In this document: piece by piece, positions 23,930 to 33,214 of the stretch | Layout: every line of letters starts with the position of its first letter | Numbering within the stretch: position 1 is the stretch's first letter | Notes under the pieces: model-generated | The model's input: the letters and a program-made list of their open reading frames with translations, nothing else | Database searches by the model: none | Told to the model about the DNA's origin: nothing | Program-made: the position numbers and the translations under genes | Assembly: GCA_963733265.1 (NCBI GenBank) | Contig: CAVTCF010000002.1 | Coordinates: 124,001-188,000, forward strand | Length of the DNA: 64,000 nucleotides | Source of the DNA: PALSA-1006 sp963733265 | GTDB taxonomy: Bacteria; Pseudomonadota; Gammaproteobacteria; Burkholderiales; Gallionellaceae | Reading direction: 5' to 3'

Positions 23930-25482
23930 TGAAGAATGGTTTGGGTGTTGCGGCAGAAACGTCCGCCTTCGGTGTACGTGGTAGCAAGGGCATCAAAGGC
24001 CAGTAGAGGTGTGAGCTGATCCAGCCCTTTGGCCAGAATCGACTTGACCACTTGGTAACCCGGCGTGCCGAAATGGTTGGCGCGCGAGCACGCGGCTTCC
24101 AATCTGATCGCGCCGTATTTCTGCTTGAGCCGCAGCACGCCTTGAACTGCGCGCATTTTTATCAAGACATGGTCGCTGAACATGGCGTGCACCATGGCAT
24201 GACAGGCGGGGCCAATCTGCAAGGCGGTGTTCAAACACCACTGCGTATCCTGCATTTGCCACGCCTGTGCTTCGGGTGGCATGTGGTCGGTTACCGTGTG
24301 GCGCAGTCCTTTCCCCATCAGTCGCACGTGACTGGCAACCGCCTCGTGCTCGCGGTACACAGTCACCATCGTGTCAGTCGCCCTCAGCCACAAGTTGCAA
24401 CCGATCAGCCGGAACGGCACCGAATAGTAGTTGGTCTCGTATTGGACATGCGCGTCGCGGTGAACCAACACCTTGGCCCAGCTTGCCAATTCAGGCGGGA
24501 CGCTGGGCAATGCAATGAGCAGACCTTTCTCAACTTCTACAAAACGCTTGAGGGGGGCTTCGCGGGTCGTGCCGTGAATGCGGTTGCCAGCCTCGTTCAT
24601 CACCCAGGCCTGCAACTGGCGGTTGGCGTCATCCAGATCGCGGAACTCGCGCAGTGGCAGGAAACTGCCTTTGATGTATTTGACGCCTGCCTCAACGATC
24701 CCTTTCTTTTGCGGATCGCGTGGCGGACAGGGATCGATCTTGAACCCGTAGCCTTCGGCACATTCTGCATAGGCCCGTTGCACATCAGGTTCGTAGACGC
24801 AGGCTTTGGTGATCGCGCATTTGGCGTTGTCGATGATAGCGCGTGACGGCACACCGGAGAACGATTCGAACGCGCGTCGATGGCAACCCAGCCAAGTTGC
24901 CACGGTCTGATCGCGCACAAACTCGGCATACTGGTGGCGCGACCAGCACAAGGTCATCACGAAGAACCAGGTCTTGAATATCTCGCCGGTGTACACATCG
25001 GTGATAAGCGGGCCGGAACCGAAATCGACCTGAACTGCATCTGCTGGCTTGAACGCCAGGCGCAACGGGACATCCGGCAGTTGCGTGGAAACAAGCTGGC
25101 ACAGAAAGCGATGCATCGCGGAATAACTGCCGGTGTAGCCGTGGTTGCGCACCAGCGTGGCGTGGATGGTGGTGCCACGGATGCCGGCTATGTGCCATTT
25201 GGTTATTTGCTCGCGCCAAGGTTCCAGCGTTGAAACACAACTGACAGGCAAACCTCCCTTGTGCGCAAACAGCGCGGACAACACGCCGTCATCGGGTAAT
25301 GGGAACTCGGGACCCAGCCAGCCGCGTGCACTGGCAACCTCTCGCACTTGCGCGATCTTCTTGCGCCCCATCGTTTTAGACCGGGCAATATCCCGATCTG
25401 AATCGCCCCGGCGCATGCGCACCAAAACATTTCGGTACTGATACATCTCGAACCTCCTTTTACTCACAACCTCTCCCGGCAA
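23926..25482 (-). CDS. istA: IS21-family transposase IstA
   Basis: 518 residues. N-terminal HTH (RNVLVRMRRGDSDRDIARSKTMGRKKIAQVRE), DDE core with VQVDFGSGPL, AIIDNAKCAI and KKGIVEAGVKYI, and the C-terminal YYSVPFRLIGCNLWLRA domain. The sequence differs clearly from the other IstA in this window, so the two elements arrived independently. Codon use is more GC-rich than the AT-rich DNA around it, consistent with recent arrival. Confidence 0.95.
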   Translation of the reverse strand: MPGEVVSKRRFEMYQYRNVLVRMRRGDSDRDIARSKTMGRKKIAQVREVASARGWLGPEFPLPDDGVLSALFAHKGGLPVSCVSTLEPWREQITKWHIAGIRGTTIHATLVRNHGYTGSYSAMHRFLCQLVSTQLPDVPLRLAFKPADAVQVDFGSGPLITDVYTGEIFKTWFFVMTLCWSRHQYAEFVRDQTVATWLGCHRRAFESFSGVPSRAIIDNAKCAITKACVYEPDVQRAYAECAEGYGFKIDPCPPRDPQKKGIVEAGVKYIKGSFLPLREFRDLDDANRQLQAWVMNEAGNRIHGTTREAPLKRFVEVEKGLLIALPSVPPELASWAKVLVHRDAHVQYETNYYSVPFRLIGCNLWLRATDTMVTVYREHEAVASHVRLMGKGLRHTVTDHMPPEAQAWQMQDTQWCLNTALQIGPACHAMVHAMFSDHVLIKMRAVQGVLRLKQKYGAIRLEAACSRANHFGTPGYQVVKSILAKGLDQLTPLLAFDALATTYTEGGRFCRNTQTILQ

Positions 25483-25537
25483 AATGCCGGAAGTCTAGTT
25501 GTTCGATGAAAGTTCGAGCCCCAAATCAGGTTTCAAA

Positions 25538-25657
25538 GTGGCGCCTTAACGCCGGAAATCTACTGGCTCCATTACGCCGGAAATAAAGTGGCGCCATTAC
25601 GCCGAACATTTACTGGCGCCATTACGCCGGAAACGAAATGGCTCCATAACGCCGAAA
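25538..25657 (-). repeat. Five terminal repeats at exact 25-bp spacing (istA-proximal end)
   Basis: TGGCKCCWTWACGCCG-type units start at 25538, 25563, 25588, 25613 and 25638. They lie between the istA start and the element end, the expected place for IstA-binding sites. Confidence 0.88.
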
Positions 25658-25669
25658 GTTCACAACATT

Positions 25670-25794
25670 CCGACAACAGTGACATTGATCCACGTGACCG
25701 AGACTTCTACGCTCAAATGGGCGTTTGTGCAGTTGTTTCTCTCGCCCTGGTATATATGTATTTATTTAGACAATCGCATCAAGCACTTTCTTAA
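25670..25794 (+). pseudogene. Small membrane protein, 3' part (split by IS21)
   Basis: Restored product: MENIVQH + SDNSDIDPRDRDFYAQMG, then one transmembrane helix (VCAVVSLALVYMYLF) and RQSHQALS, 48 residues. Not recognised. It is followed by another small membrane-protein gene, so they may have formed a pair. Confidence 0.7.
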
Positions 25795-25966
25795 TAAATT
25801 GCAGTGAGGATAATTAAATAGCTTCACAAAGTGGAATTATCTGCTAGAAATATTATTCAATATTTCTATAACGTTTTTTGAAGTTTTACCCTTTCTGGTA
25901 ATTTAAATTAGTTTGTTAATTCAAAAATATTATTGGCCTATTATTTATTTTAATCCGGAGAATATT

Positions 25967-26089
25967 ATGAAAATACAAGTTGGATTCATTCACACGAAAT
26001 TTGTAATTTTGATTCTAGGAATTGCTGTTTTATTTTTGATGACTATCTTCACAACTTATTGGTCACTTGTACACTGGGGAGTAGCCTAA
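25967..26089 (+). CDS. Small single-span membrane protein, 40 aa
   Basis: ATG at 25967 with CCGGAG 6 bp upstream. The product begins MKIQVGFIHTKFVILILGIA and ends WSLVHWGVA; one transmembrane helix spans about residues 12-30. Too short for homology by eye. The clear ribosome binding site and the neighbouring small membrane gene argue that it is real. Confidence 0.5.
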   Translation: MKIQVGFIHTKFVILILGIAVLFLMTIFTTYWSLVHWGVA

Positions 26090-26219
26090 AGATCAATGTG
26101 AAATGTTGTTTTTAATACTATAGGGGGACAATTTGACTACGCAAAATATCCAAAAATAAACCCGTGAAAGGTTTGTTAAGTTTTGTCTAAACTACCGTAG
26201 TTATCAAATGGAGGTGGCA

Positions 26220-26429
26220 ATGATTAACCGTGAAAAGTTTAATGACCGGAGACGGTCTGCACCTAGTACTGAAATTGACCAAATAGATTTAGTAAATCGA
26301 CACAAATTAATTTCGATTGCGGCCTATTTGAAAGCAGAGAAAAGAGGATTCTCCCCAAACAAAGAAGTCGATGATTGGCTAGAAGCAGAGCGCGAAATTA
26401 AAATTCACCTCGAAACTTTTTCATCGTAG
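26220..26429 (+). CDS. DUF2934-domain protein, 69 aa
   Basis: Start at 26220, 5 bp after GGAGG; the in-frame ATG at 26208 would bury that site. The core ISIAAYLKAEKRGFSPNKEVDDWLEAEREI fits DUF2934, small soluble proteins often found on mobile elements and near stress genes. Function unknown. Confidence 0.75.
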   Translation: MINREKFNDRRRSAPSTEIDQIDLVNRHKLISIAAYLKAEKRGFSPNKEVDDWLEAEREIKIHLETFSS

Positions 26430-26505
26430 ACTATACATCTGCAATCGTGAATTGGTGGCAACACAGATCTCCCAATTCAATGCACAAATCTGTAACAAAA
26501 TAAAT

Positions 26506-27105
26506 TCAATAATTTATACCATCAACTTTTTTGTTTTCAAACAATTCATGAACAACCTCAAGCGATTTAGTTACGTTAGCTTCAGGCGTTAAATCAGTTA
26601 GTGTGGCGGAAATTTTACCATTTGAATTTATTATGAACGTTGTTCGCTCTATAAAGCCGTGATTAATTTCCACACCGCCAGTATCCATTTTCCCGGGAAT
26701 TGCTTCTCGAACTTTTAAATCGTATGCATTGGCAGTTTTGCCTAGTACATCAGAAGCCACAGCTATGTTACCAGCACAGTACTTGGGATCTGAAGAAAAA
26801 GAATTTAATCGGTCTATATTGTCTAGAGATACACCAATAATAGTCGCACCTACAGCAGTAAATTTTAGGTGATTAATCGAAAATTCGTGCGCTTCAGCAT
26901 TACACCCATTCGTAAACGCTGCGGGAAAGAAATAGACAACCACTGGTCCTCTAACTAATGCGTTTTTAAGTGAGAATCTGAATTCCTTACCAGCAAGAGA
27001 TGCTTGTAAACTGAAATCTGGCGCAGAGTCACCCTCCTGCAATGCTGCGAAAATATTCTGAGTAAATAAAGAAAAACAAATTACACTCGATAGAATAATT
27101 TTCAT
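26506..27105 (-). CDS. Secreted peroxiredoxin (AhpC/TSA family)
   Basis: 199 residues from the ATG at 27105 (GAGGAG 5 bp upstream). N-terminal signal peptide (MKIILSSVICFSLFTQNIFA). The thioredoxin fold contains the peroxidatic cysteine in FFPAAFTNGCNAEAHEF, the position of the classic P-x-x-x-T-x-x-C motif with Phe-Thr-Asn-Gly spacing. An additional Cys lies in SDPKYCAGN and may resolve the disulfide. Predicted periplasmic peroxide reductase. With the glutathione peroxidase it gives the element two peroxide-removing enzymes. Confidence 0.88.
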   Translation of the reverse strand: MKIILSSVICFSLFTQNIFAALQEGDSAPDFSLQASLAGKEFRFSLKNALVRGPVVVYFFPAAFTNGCNAEAHEFSINHLKFTAVGATIIGVSLDNIDRLNSFSSDPKYCAGNIAVASDVLGKTANAYDLKVREAIPGKMDTGGVEINHGFIERTTFIINSNGKISATLTDLTPEANVTKSLEVVHELFENKKVDGINY

Positions 27106-27351
27106 GATACTCCTCAATACTCAAGAATTATTACAATCATTAATGCATTTCAATGGCATCGTATAAATAATGCACCTTTGCTTTTTGAACTGAAATCACC
27201 TTCTAATGGGTGTGCGAAAAGGAGTATTACTTAACAACTTTCAATGAGGAGAGAAAGTTGTCATGCAATTGCAAAACATGGGGAGATACAACTGCATCTA
27301 CATAATAATCCTCTAATGTTACAGAGATGTGATTTTCACAATTCAAAGCTA

Positions 27352-27555
27352 CTACGTACTAGTTTCCCGCTTCGTAGCGCAAGTACTCATGCCAAATGGC
27401 ATATAGGCAGGACATATGCGAACAATCCCCGTTGCCAAAGGCACGATGCCTATCCAGCCCCAAACCCCGATAGTTCCAGCAAGCGTTAATCCAATCAATG
27501 CCAATCCAGCGATAATCCTTATTACACGGTCAATTGTGCCAACATTCGGTTTCAT
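27352..27555 (-). CDS. DUF2892 (YgaP-like) inner-membrane protein
   Basis: 67 residues from the ATG at 27555 with AAGGAG upstream. MKPNVGTIDRVIRIIAGLAL is the DUF2892 signature, followed by two transmembrane helices and the CPAYMPFGMSTC ending with paired cysteines. This domain is the membrane part of YgaP rhodanese and occurs alone in many proteobacteria, often near sulfur or redox genes. Confidence 0.88.
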   Translation of the reverse strand: MKPNVGTIDRVIRIIAGLALIGLTLAGTIGVWGWIGIVPLATGIVRICPAYMPFGMSTCATKRETST

Positions 27556-28013
27556 AATATTCTCCTTCATTCTCTATTGGAACTTTCTAATGAATGATCA
27601 GACTATGCGCATTTTAAAAATGCGTCAACACTTTCAACAATAATGTTAATTGCAAAGATAAAGACTGATTACTCTTATTTGGCTTAGACAAATCGAAGCG
27701 GGGTTTAAAGTATTTCTCGACACATTCCAATAAACTGCCTGCCGTAAAGCGGACTATTGTGAAGGACTCAATTTGGCCGACTGGAGTCAGTCAAACCCCT
27801 ATTTAAATCATACCGCGAGTGACCGGAATGGTACGTACAACGGACATTTACCACCAACCAATCTTCCCATGATCGCTTTCATCATATAACTAATCGAGAC
27901 ATTATAGAAATGCTAGGTCGTCGACTGGCAATTAAAAAACTTTGTCACAAAGGTGACGATCAATGTCGCCATCATCCGCAGTTATGATCGATGCAGCATC
28001 AGTGCAACTGAGT
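27556..28013. other. Intergenic region before ginD
   Basis: About 460 bp with no gene I can support. AT-rich, with no strong hairpin or terminator noticed. Confidence 0.4.
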
Positions 28014-28514
28014 CTATTTCTGGTCACGGATAGTCGAAACTTTCGACTTAGGGTTACGCTCGTTCAATTGTTTCTGGAACTCCGTAATTCGTTCGTCACG
28101 GATTCGAATCAGCCCTTCTAGCTCCGAAATTCTGGCATCCAATCGATAGTTAATCCGGGCAAGCGTCGCGACCTCTTCTTGTGCCTCCTCAACCAATTGT
28201 CGATACTCCTTCATCTTGGTGTTTGTCTGAGCAAGCTCGGAACGGCTTTCCTTCAATTGTGTCTTGGGTGTCGTATCGTTGATCTTGCGAATCTCAGTCA
28301 GCACAGGCTCATGAAAGCGGTAGAGGGTGGCACGGTCTACTCCAGCCTCTTCTGCCACAGAGGAAGCTGTAATTCTCGTTCCATTTTTGACCACTTGGGG
28401 ATTACCATGAGCCAAACGTCGCAAGGCCAGTTCCAGTTTTTGGCGGGTTTCCTTGACCGACTGTCGTTTCTGCGCAGCCAAAGCCTCCTGTGTCGCTTCT
28501 GGAATTGCACTCAT
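28014..28514 (-). CDS. ginD: GinD/TnpC-like helix-turn-helix and coiled-coil protein
   Basis: 166 residues. An HTH-like part (about 30-70: LRRLAHGNPQVVKNGTRITASSVAEEAGVDRATLYRF) precedes a long coiled coil (SELAQTNTKMKEYRQLVEEAQEEVATLARINYRLDARISELEGLIRIRDERITEFQKQL). This is the architecture of the fourth gene of GInt recombination modules and of Tn554 TnpC-like proteins. Start overlaps the stop of the recombinase gene upstream (ATGA). It probably acts as an accessory or directionality factor. Symbol assigned by gene order. Confidence 0.7.
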   Translation of the reverse strand: MSAIPEATQEALAAQKRQSVKETRQKLELALRRLAHGNPQVVKNGTRITASSVAEEAGVDRATLYRFHEPVLTEIRKINDTTPKTQLKESRSELAQTNTKMKEYRQLVEEAQEEVATLARINYRLDARISELEGLIRIRDERITEFQKQLNERNPKSKVSTIRDQK

Positions 28515-30436
28515 ACGACTACCTCCTGACCATCAAGGCGATGCAATACCTTTTCGGCATAGTTAAGAATTACCTGCGCCCGTGCTACGCCGCCAAGCCC
28601 CATATCATTCAGTGCCAAAGCTTCCCTCTGCTGGTCACGTATGCCCTCCCATACTGGCCTGTGTTCCTGACCAATAATGCCGTAATTGCAGTCGACGCAC
28701 ATCTGGGCCTCAAACACACACAGGCCGCCACAGCCAGTGCCCTTGGCATTGCCAACACACCAAGAATGGCCCGTGCCGTTCAGCGTGATTGACCCAGCGT
28801 ATTCGGCGATCAGTGCTTCCTTGTTGGGAGCTGTGCGAACCGACGAGCGCCACTGTTTGAGCCAATGGCTGCCATTAGCCAGCGGAGCGTCGGAGTCGAG
28901 ATATCCTCCCATGACTTCGTTTTGCCGTGCCATTTTTTCCTCGGTGATCATTTCCAGGAGTTCGGTGTCGGCTTCATAATCGTCAGCTCCGCCGTCTGCA
29001 TAAAAGACTGTCATGTCGAGGCTCCAATGGCCGAAATGGTCTCGCAGTGTCAAGAGATCGCCCAATTCAGCGCGGGCCATGAAACGGGCGTAGGTCCGCC
29101 GAAACTGGTGACTGTGAAGCAGGTAGGGTTGCCCATCCTCGCCCACAATACCAAAGTCGGCACAGAAGCGCTTGAGGTGTAAACGCATCGTTGTCCCCGA
29201 GAGCACAAAGATCGATAAATTCTTTGTCGAAAGAAAAAGCTTGTCCTTGTGTTTGCTCACCGTGTTGAGACGCTTCACCAAGCGCCCCTTTTCCTTGGCG
29301 ATGGCAATCCCAATGTTTGCCTCAAGCTCTTGTTCCTCCATTTGCAGTTTCTGGCGGAGTGGCGCTGTTAGTCGCGTCAGAACCTCGACTGCTTCTGCGA
29401 CAACGGGCGGTACTAGCCATTTTTTCGGGCGAATTCCAGTTTTGTAAATCGTTCCGTGTAACCAGAACACGTCGGTGCTGCCATCCCTGCTTTTTCCACG
29501 AGCGATGCAGTTTTCCCCGATCGACATCATCTCAGAATCGCGGATACCCGAGAACATATCGATCACGATATAGCAGGCTGTACGCAGGTTAACGCCCTCT
29601 ATTCTCAAATCCTCGATACCGATAAATCCCGCTTCGCGTATGACTGAAAGACGTGCTATATCCGCTTTCCATTTTAATAAACCTGCATTACGTTTTTCCA
29701 ATGCGGCCGAATCTGCGGCCTCCAGCGCCGCTAAAATCCTCGTTGCTCGGTTCTGAACGTAGTCAAGCGCAATTTCGCCCAAACGACCGGCAACTGCATC
29801 TGGAATTGGGTTTGTCTTGGGTTTGTGGTGTAGGCCTCCTTGATTTAGCCCAGCCAACGAAGCAGCCGACTCGTGAGGCCAAGGATGTACCTGAATGGCA
29901 TCGTTGAGCTTGTCGCGTTGATGGAATATGTCTTCAACGACACAAAGGCGGCTATTGACCTTTTTTTCCGCCGCATTGCCTCCGCCCCTCTTGAGCTTTG
30001 CCATTGGTACATAATCGAGCGCATGAGCGGCGATGTTGTCGAAGCGATGCAAACCCGTCGATACCATCCAGCGCAGAAGTGGGACAAGGTCTTTCACCTT
30101 CCAAACCAAGGTCACCATCGTTGACCGCTGGCGTCCTTCGACTGGCTGAATAAACAGCGACCAGATGAATGTCTTGGCCGAGTCCAGCAGCGTGACATGC
30201 TCAGGATCAGTGAGTCGGCGACCGTCCGGCAGTTGGACGCGCCAGTCGACACGCTTGTGTGATGGCTGAAGGTTTTCCTGAGGGATGTAAGGATAGAAGT
30301 CCCAGATATAGTCGCCGAAGCGGCTTACCACCAACTGCGTGCCATCAGGCTGAATCATGATTGACACTGGCAAATCAGCTTTTTCCGAGGGCGCGATGTT
30401 TTTGATCGGTCGAAGGTCCAGCAGGTGAAGGCTCAT
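28511..30436 (-). CDS. ginC: Tyrosine recombinase, third of trio (GinC/TnpB-like)
   Basis: 641 residues from the ATG at 30436 (GGAGAGG 8 bp upstream; overlaps the previous stop). The catalytic residues of tyrosine recombinases are visible: arginine in DMFSGIRDSEMMSIGE, H-x-x-R in HSHQFRRTYARFM, and HFGHWSLDMTVFYADGG with the tyrosine. A C-terminal cysteine cluster (CVGNAKGTGCGGLCVF, then CVDC) suggests zinc binding. The large N-terminal extension is normal for this type. Expected to work together with the other two recombinases. Confidence 0.85.
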   Translation of the reverse strand: MSLHLLDLRPIKNIAPSEKADLPVSIMIQPDGTQLVVSRFGDYIWDFYPYIPQENLQPSHKRVDWRVQLPDGRRLTDPEHVTLLDSAKTFIWSLFIQPVEGRQRSTMVTLVWKVKDLVPLLRWMVSTGLHRFDNIAAHALDYVPMAKLKRGGGNAAEKKVNSRLCVVEDIFHQRDKLNDAIQVHPWPHESAASLAGLNQGGLHHKPKTNPIPDAVAGRLGEIALDYVQNRATRILAALEAADSAALEKRNAGLLKWKADIARLSVIREAGFIGIEDLRIEGVNLRTACYIVIDMFSGIRDSEMMSIGENCIARGKSRDGSTDVFWLHGTIYKTGIRPKKWLVPPVVAEAVEVLTRLTAPLRQKLQMEEQELEANIGIAIAKEKGRLVKRLNTVSKHKDKLFLSTKNLSIFVLSGTTMRLHLKRFCADFGIVGEDGQPYLLHSHQFRRTYARFMARAELGDLLTLRDHFGHWSLDMTVFYADGGADDYEADTELLEMITEEKMARQNEVMGGYLDSDAPLANGSHWLKQWRSSVRTAPNKEALIAEYAGSITLNGTGHSWCVGNAKGTGCGGLCVFEAQMCVDCNYGIIGQEHRPVWEGIRDQQREALALNDMGLGGVARAQVILNYAEKVLHRLDGQEVVV

Positions 30437-32094
30437 AGCAACGGCCCTCTCCATGTCGGGTGTGGAATTTTCTGGGCCTTGATCCTTGCCGCTTTCACCT
30501 TGTCCAAAGGAAACTGCGAAGCGATGTCAGTATCGATGCGGCGGATTATTGGGCCATAAGTCTTCAGCCAATGGGCCGGATTGATCTTGTCCCGCTCCGC
30601 AAGGAGTCGATAGTAAAAGCTGAAGAGCCGCCACAGGTCGTCCTCGAACACACACATGCTCGGGCACTTGAAGCAGGCAAAGAATTTCTTGCAGACGGAC
30701 TCGTTTTCCCGAAAAGGATTGCGGCAACGGGCGATACCAGTGTTGTAACCGCCTGCGAGGATATCTTTCATTTCACGCAAAGGAATCATCCCGTCGGCAG
30801 CAAGCAGCACCTTGCCTTCGATCTCCATTCGTGTGAATTGGCTTACCATACCATCAAGCACGATGGCATGGTCACGCTCGGCTTCCAAAGGCTTGTCGGC
30901 GTAATGACGGGCCGTGGTTTCAACTCTAGCATGGCCTAGAGCCTGCTGAACACGCCGGATATCGCCAGTTCGTCGATATAGCTCCGTTGCAAAAGTTGGG
31001 CGAAGTCGAGAAAAATTGAGTGCCAAGGGTCGTCCCCGATCATCCGTTAGATCATGGCGATATGCGAAATCCCTAATTGCTTGGAAAACGTTGGTGGAAT
31101 CCAGCCGCACGATCTGCCCCTTGCGCTCACCCTTGGAAATCCGCCACAGCATCACGAATTCGCAATCCGCCGCCACGGTCTCAACGGCGAGTGGGGCGGT
31201 AAATTCACAAAGAAAGCGGAAGTGTCCCGCTACGTCCGCAGGAATCGACTGGAGAATTTGATGATCCTTCGGTGCCGCTTCCTTACGCATTGATGTCGCA
31301 TGCGTCGACCAGCCGCGACGCTTGTGGGTAACTAGAAGTGCGCGATCCGGCAGCGGGTGATCTTGCAGGCTGTCGCGTTGCAGATCCAGCAGTGATTGCA
31401 GATTTCTACCTGTCGTTAGTCCGAGAATTAGCAAATGTACCACCAGCACTTGCATATCTGTCAGCGGCTCGCCTTCGCCCTCGTGAATCGTACGGAGATC
31501 TCGGTTAAGTGCCTCAAGAATCTGTTTATGCTCCGACGCAGAATACCCATCACGCTTTGGGGTACGCTTATTGGAATTGGGAAATGGATTGCGAGGAAAT
31601 GCCAGTTCTGGATTGACGGCCATAGGTAGGCGCTTCTGGCGATTTTCTACGAGTGCCTTGATGTTATCGAACACTCTCTTTTTTGTACTTAGTGTCCACT
31701 TCTGGTTCTTGTTCTTGCCATATGTAACGACTTGCAACTCCATCCAGGCAAGATAGCGGTCAAGCAACTTGCGGTCGATTTGGTCGAGGCATGTTATGGA
31801 TTCGCCCGCCACGTTGAGATCATCCAGGAACCGCCAGAACCGGCGCATCCCCACCTGCTCATATCCTTTTAACGTCTTCCCCACAACCTCGTGGCGCTGG
31901 CTCCAGATTGCATCGCGCATGTGTCCAGCCAAGTCGTCTCGCCCGTTCTCGCGGTAGGGGTTGAAGTCGAAGGTAATCTTGCCATGGTGCTGGCAGTCGA
32001 TGGAGAAAGCCCATCCGGGCGGCATATCAACAACATTGTCGCCATCAAGCGTCAGAATGGCCTTGCGGTCGAGTTTCTGACGTTTAATTGCCAC
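30433..32094 (-). CDS. ginB: Tyrosine recombinase, second of trio (GinB-like)
   Basis: About 553 residues if started at the GTG at 32094, which has GAGG upstream and overlaps the ginA stop slightly; an ATG at 32130 would add 12 residues. Arginine in LGLTTGRNLQSLLDL; the second box reads FSRLRPTFATELY (no histidine before the arginine, a variant); LGHARVETTARHYAD gives the histidine and tyrosine. A C-terminal cysteine cluster (CRNPF...CKKFFACFKCPSMC) is metal-binding-like. The missing box-II histidine may mean a specialised subunit. Confidence 0.82.
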   Translation of the reverse strand: MAIKRQKLDRKAILTLDGDNVVDMPPGWAFSIDCQHHGKITFDFNPYRENGRDDLAGHMRDAIWSQRHEVVGKTLKGYEQVGMRRFWRFLDDLNVAGESITCLDQIDRKLLDRYLAWMELQVVTYGKNKNQKWTLSTKKRVFDNIKALVENRQKRLPMAVNPELAFPRNPFPNSNKRTPKRDGYSASEHKQILEALNRDLRTIHEGEGEPLTDMQVLVVHLLILGLTTGRNLQSLLDLQRDSLQDHPLPDRALLVTHKRRGWSTHATSMRKEAAPKDHQILQSIPADVAGHFRFLCEFTAPLAVETVAADCEFVMLWRISKGERKGQIVRLDSTNVFQAIRDFAYRHDLTDDRGRPLALNFSRLRPTFATELYRRTGDIRRVQQALGHARVETTARHYADKPLEAERDHAIVLDGMVSQFTRMEIEGKVLLAADGMIPLREMKDILAGGYNTGIARCRNPFRENESVCKKFFACFKCPSMCVFEDDLWRLFSFYYRLLAERDKINPAHWLKTYGPIIRRIDTDIASQFPLDKVKAARIKAQKIPHPTWRGPLL

Positions 32095-33214
32095 GACGAA
32101 GTGCCTCGCAAATTTCAGCTTGATAGCCATCTACATCATCGTGTTGAATCAGATCGACAGCATGAATGTATTTTTCGGTGGTGGTGATTGAGCTATGACC
32201 CATGCGATCCATAACCCACATCAGCGCGAGCATTTCTCCCTTTTTGTGCATCATGCGTAACAATTCGTAGGTGCCGAAGGTATGGCGCAGCATGTGAGGG
32301 TGGCAGTTGATGCCAGTCTTGGTGCTGACTTTAGCAAACGCATTGTTTAGATACCTGATCGACAGTTCTTCTCCCTCCATCGAAAGAAAAAAACGTGTGG
32401 TCTCCTTGCCGTGTTTGCGTTTGTAAAGGGCGTTAAGCTTAATCCAGTCATGCGAGAAATAGTCCCAGAGTGCCACGGCCAGATCGTATGGAAGCATCAC
32501 CGTGCGAGTCTTGTTGCCCTTTGTCGGGGTTTTAGTGGCATCGAGAACCATCGGCAATTGCTTGTCCGAGTCATACCCCGAAGGATTGGGCACAACCCGA
32601 TAATCGAGACCCACCACCTCTTCGCGCCGCATACCTGTCAGCAGCGCCAAGTATCCCATCAGCTTCAGCCGGTGAGGGGTCATTGCCTCCAAAAAGCGGA
32701 TTGCCTTGTCCATGTGGAGAAACTGTGGCAGCGGTTTGTGAGTTTGAATGGTCAGTTCATTGGCCTCGAATCGACCACCTGAAGCATCCACATGGGCCAG
32801 AAATCCTCTTGGTTTAGACACCCAAATATCTTCTTTAGAGAATGGTACGGCATGCGTGATACCGTATTTCATGGTCCATTCGTAAAACGCATGTACGCAG
32901 CGAAGTCGCTGATTGGTCGTACTTCTCGCACAGTTGCGCTCAAGCATCGCATCTCGCCAAGCGGCAATCTGGGATTTGCTGACGGAATCCCACTTTAAAT
33001 CGTTGACCTCCAAGAAAGCGAAGAACTCGTACAAGTGATTTCCGTAGGTCTCCCAGGTCTTCTTCGAACGCGTACGCCCCTTGACCGTGGCGATATAGCG
33101 CAGGTATTGGTTAGGAGCAGAGACCAGTTCCATTTCATCGTCGACCAAAAATGGAATCTCCGGGCGTGATGCCCCATTTAAGACGAATTCTGGCCCAGTG
33201 AAAAAAAGTTTCAC
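32084..33214 (-). CDS. ginA: Tyrosine recombinase, first of trio (GinA/TnpA-like)
   Basis: 376 residues from a GTG at 33214 that overlaps the preceding stop by one base. N-terminal SAM-like domain (KTWETYGNHLYEFFAFLEV) and catalytic domain: LLTGMRREEVVGLDY, HMLRHTFGTYELL, and MGHSSITTTEKYIHAVD with the nucleophile. It is the most canonical of the three enzymes. By family, all three plus the HTH protein are needed for recombination of GInt elements. Confidence 0.88.
   Translation of the reverse strand: MKLFFTGPEFVLNGASRPEIPFLVDDEMELVSAPNQYLRYIATVKGRTRSKKTWETYGNHLYEFFAFLEVNDLKWDSVSKSQIAAWRDAMLERNCARSTTNQRLRCVHAFYEWTMKYGITHAVPFSKEDIWVSKPRGFLAHVDASGGRFEANELTIQTHKPLPQFLHMDKAIRFLEAMTPHRLKLMGYLALLTGMRREEVVGLDYRVVPNPSGYDSDKQLPMVLDATKTPTKGNKTRTVMLPYDLAVALWDYFSHDWIKLNALYKRKHGKETTRFFLSMEGEELSIRYLNNAFAKVSTKTGINCHPHMLRHTFGTYELLRMMHKKGEMLALMWVMDRMGHSSITTTEKYIHAVDLIQHDDVDGYQAEICEALRRGN

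Larger units (their letters stand above)
22974..25664 (-). mobile_element. Second IS21-family element (2691 bp)
   Basis: TG...CA ends with inverted repeats TGTCACTTTTCGGCG / TGTGAACTTTCGGCG and a 5-bp duplication ACATT (22969-22973, 25665-25669). Removal restores a 48-codon gene. istA and istB overlap by 4 bp on the minus strand. Confidence 0.88.

Noticed and set aside
25538..25657. CRISPR-like array: five repeats at exact 25-bp spacing
   Set aside because: The repeat unit fills most of the period, leaving no real spacers, and it lies at the end of an IS21 element where IstA-binding repeats are expected.
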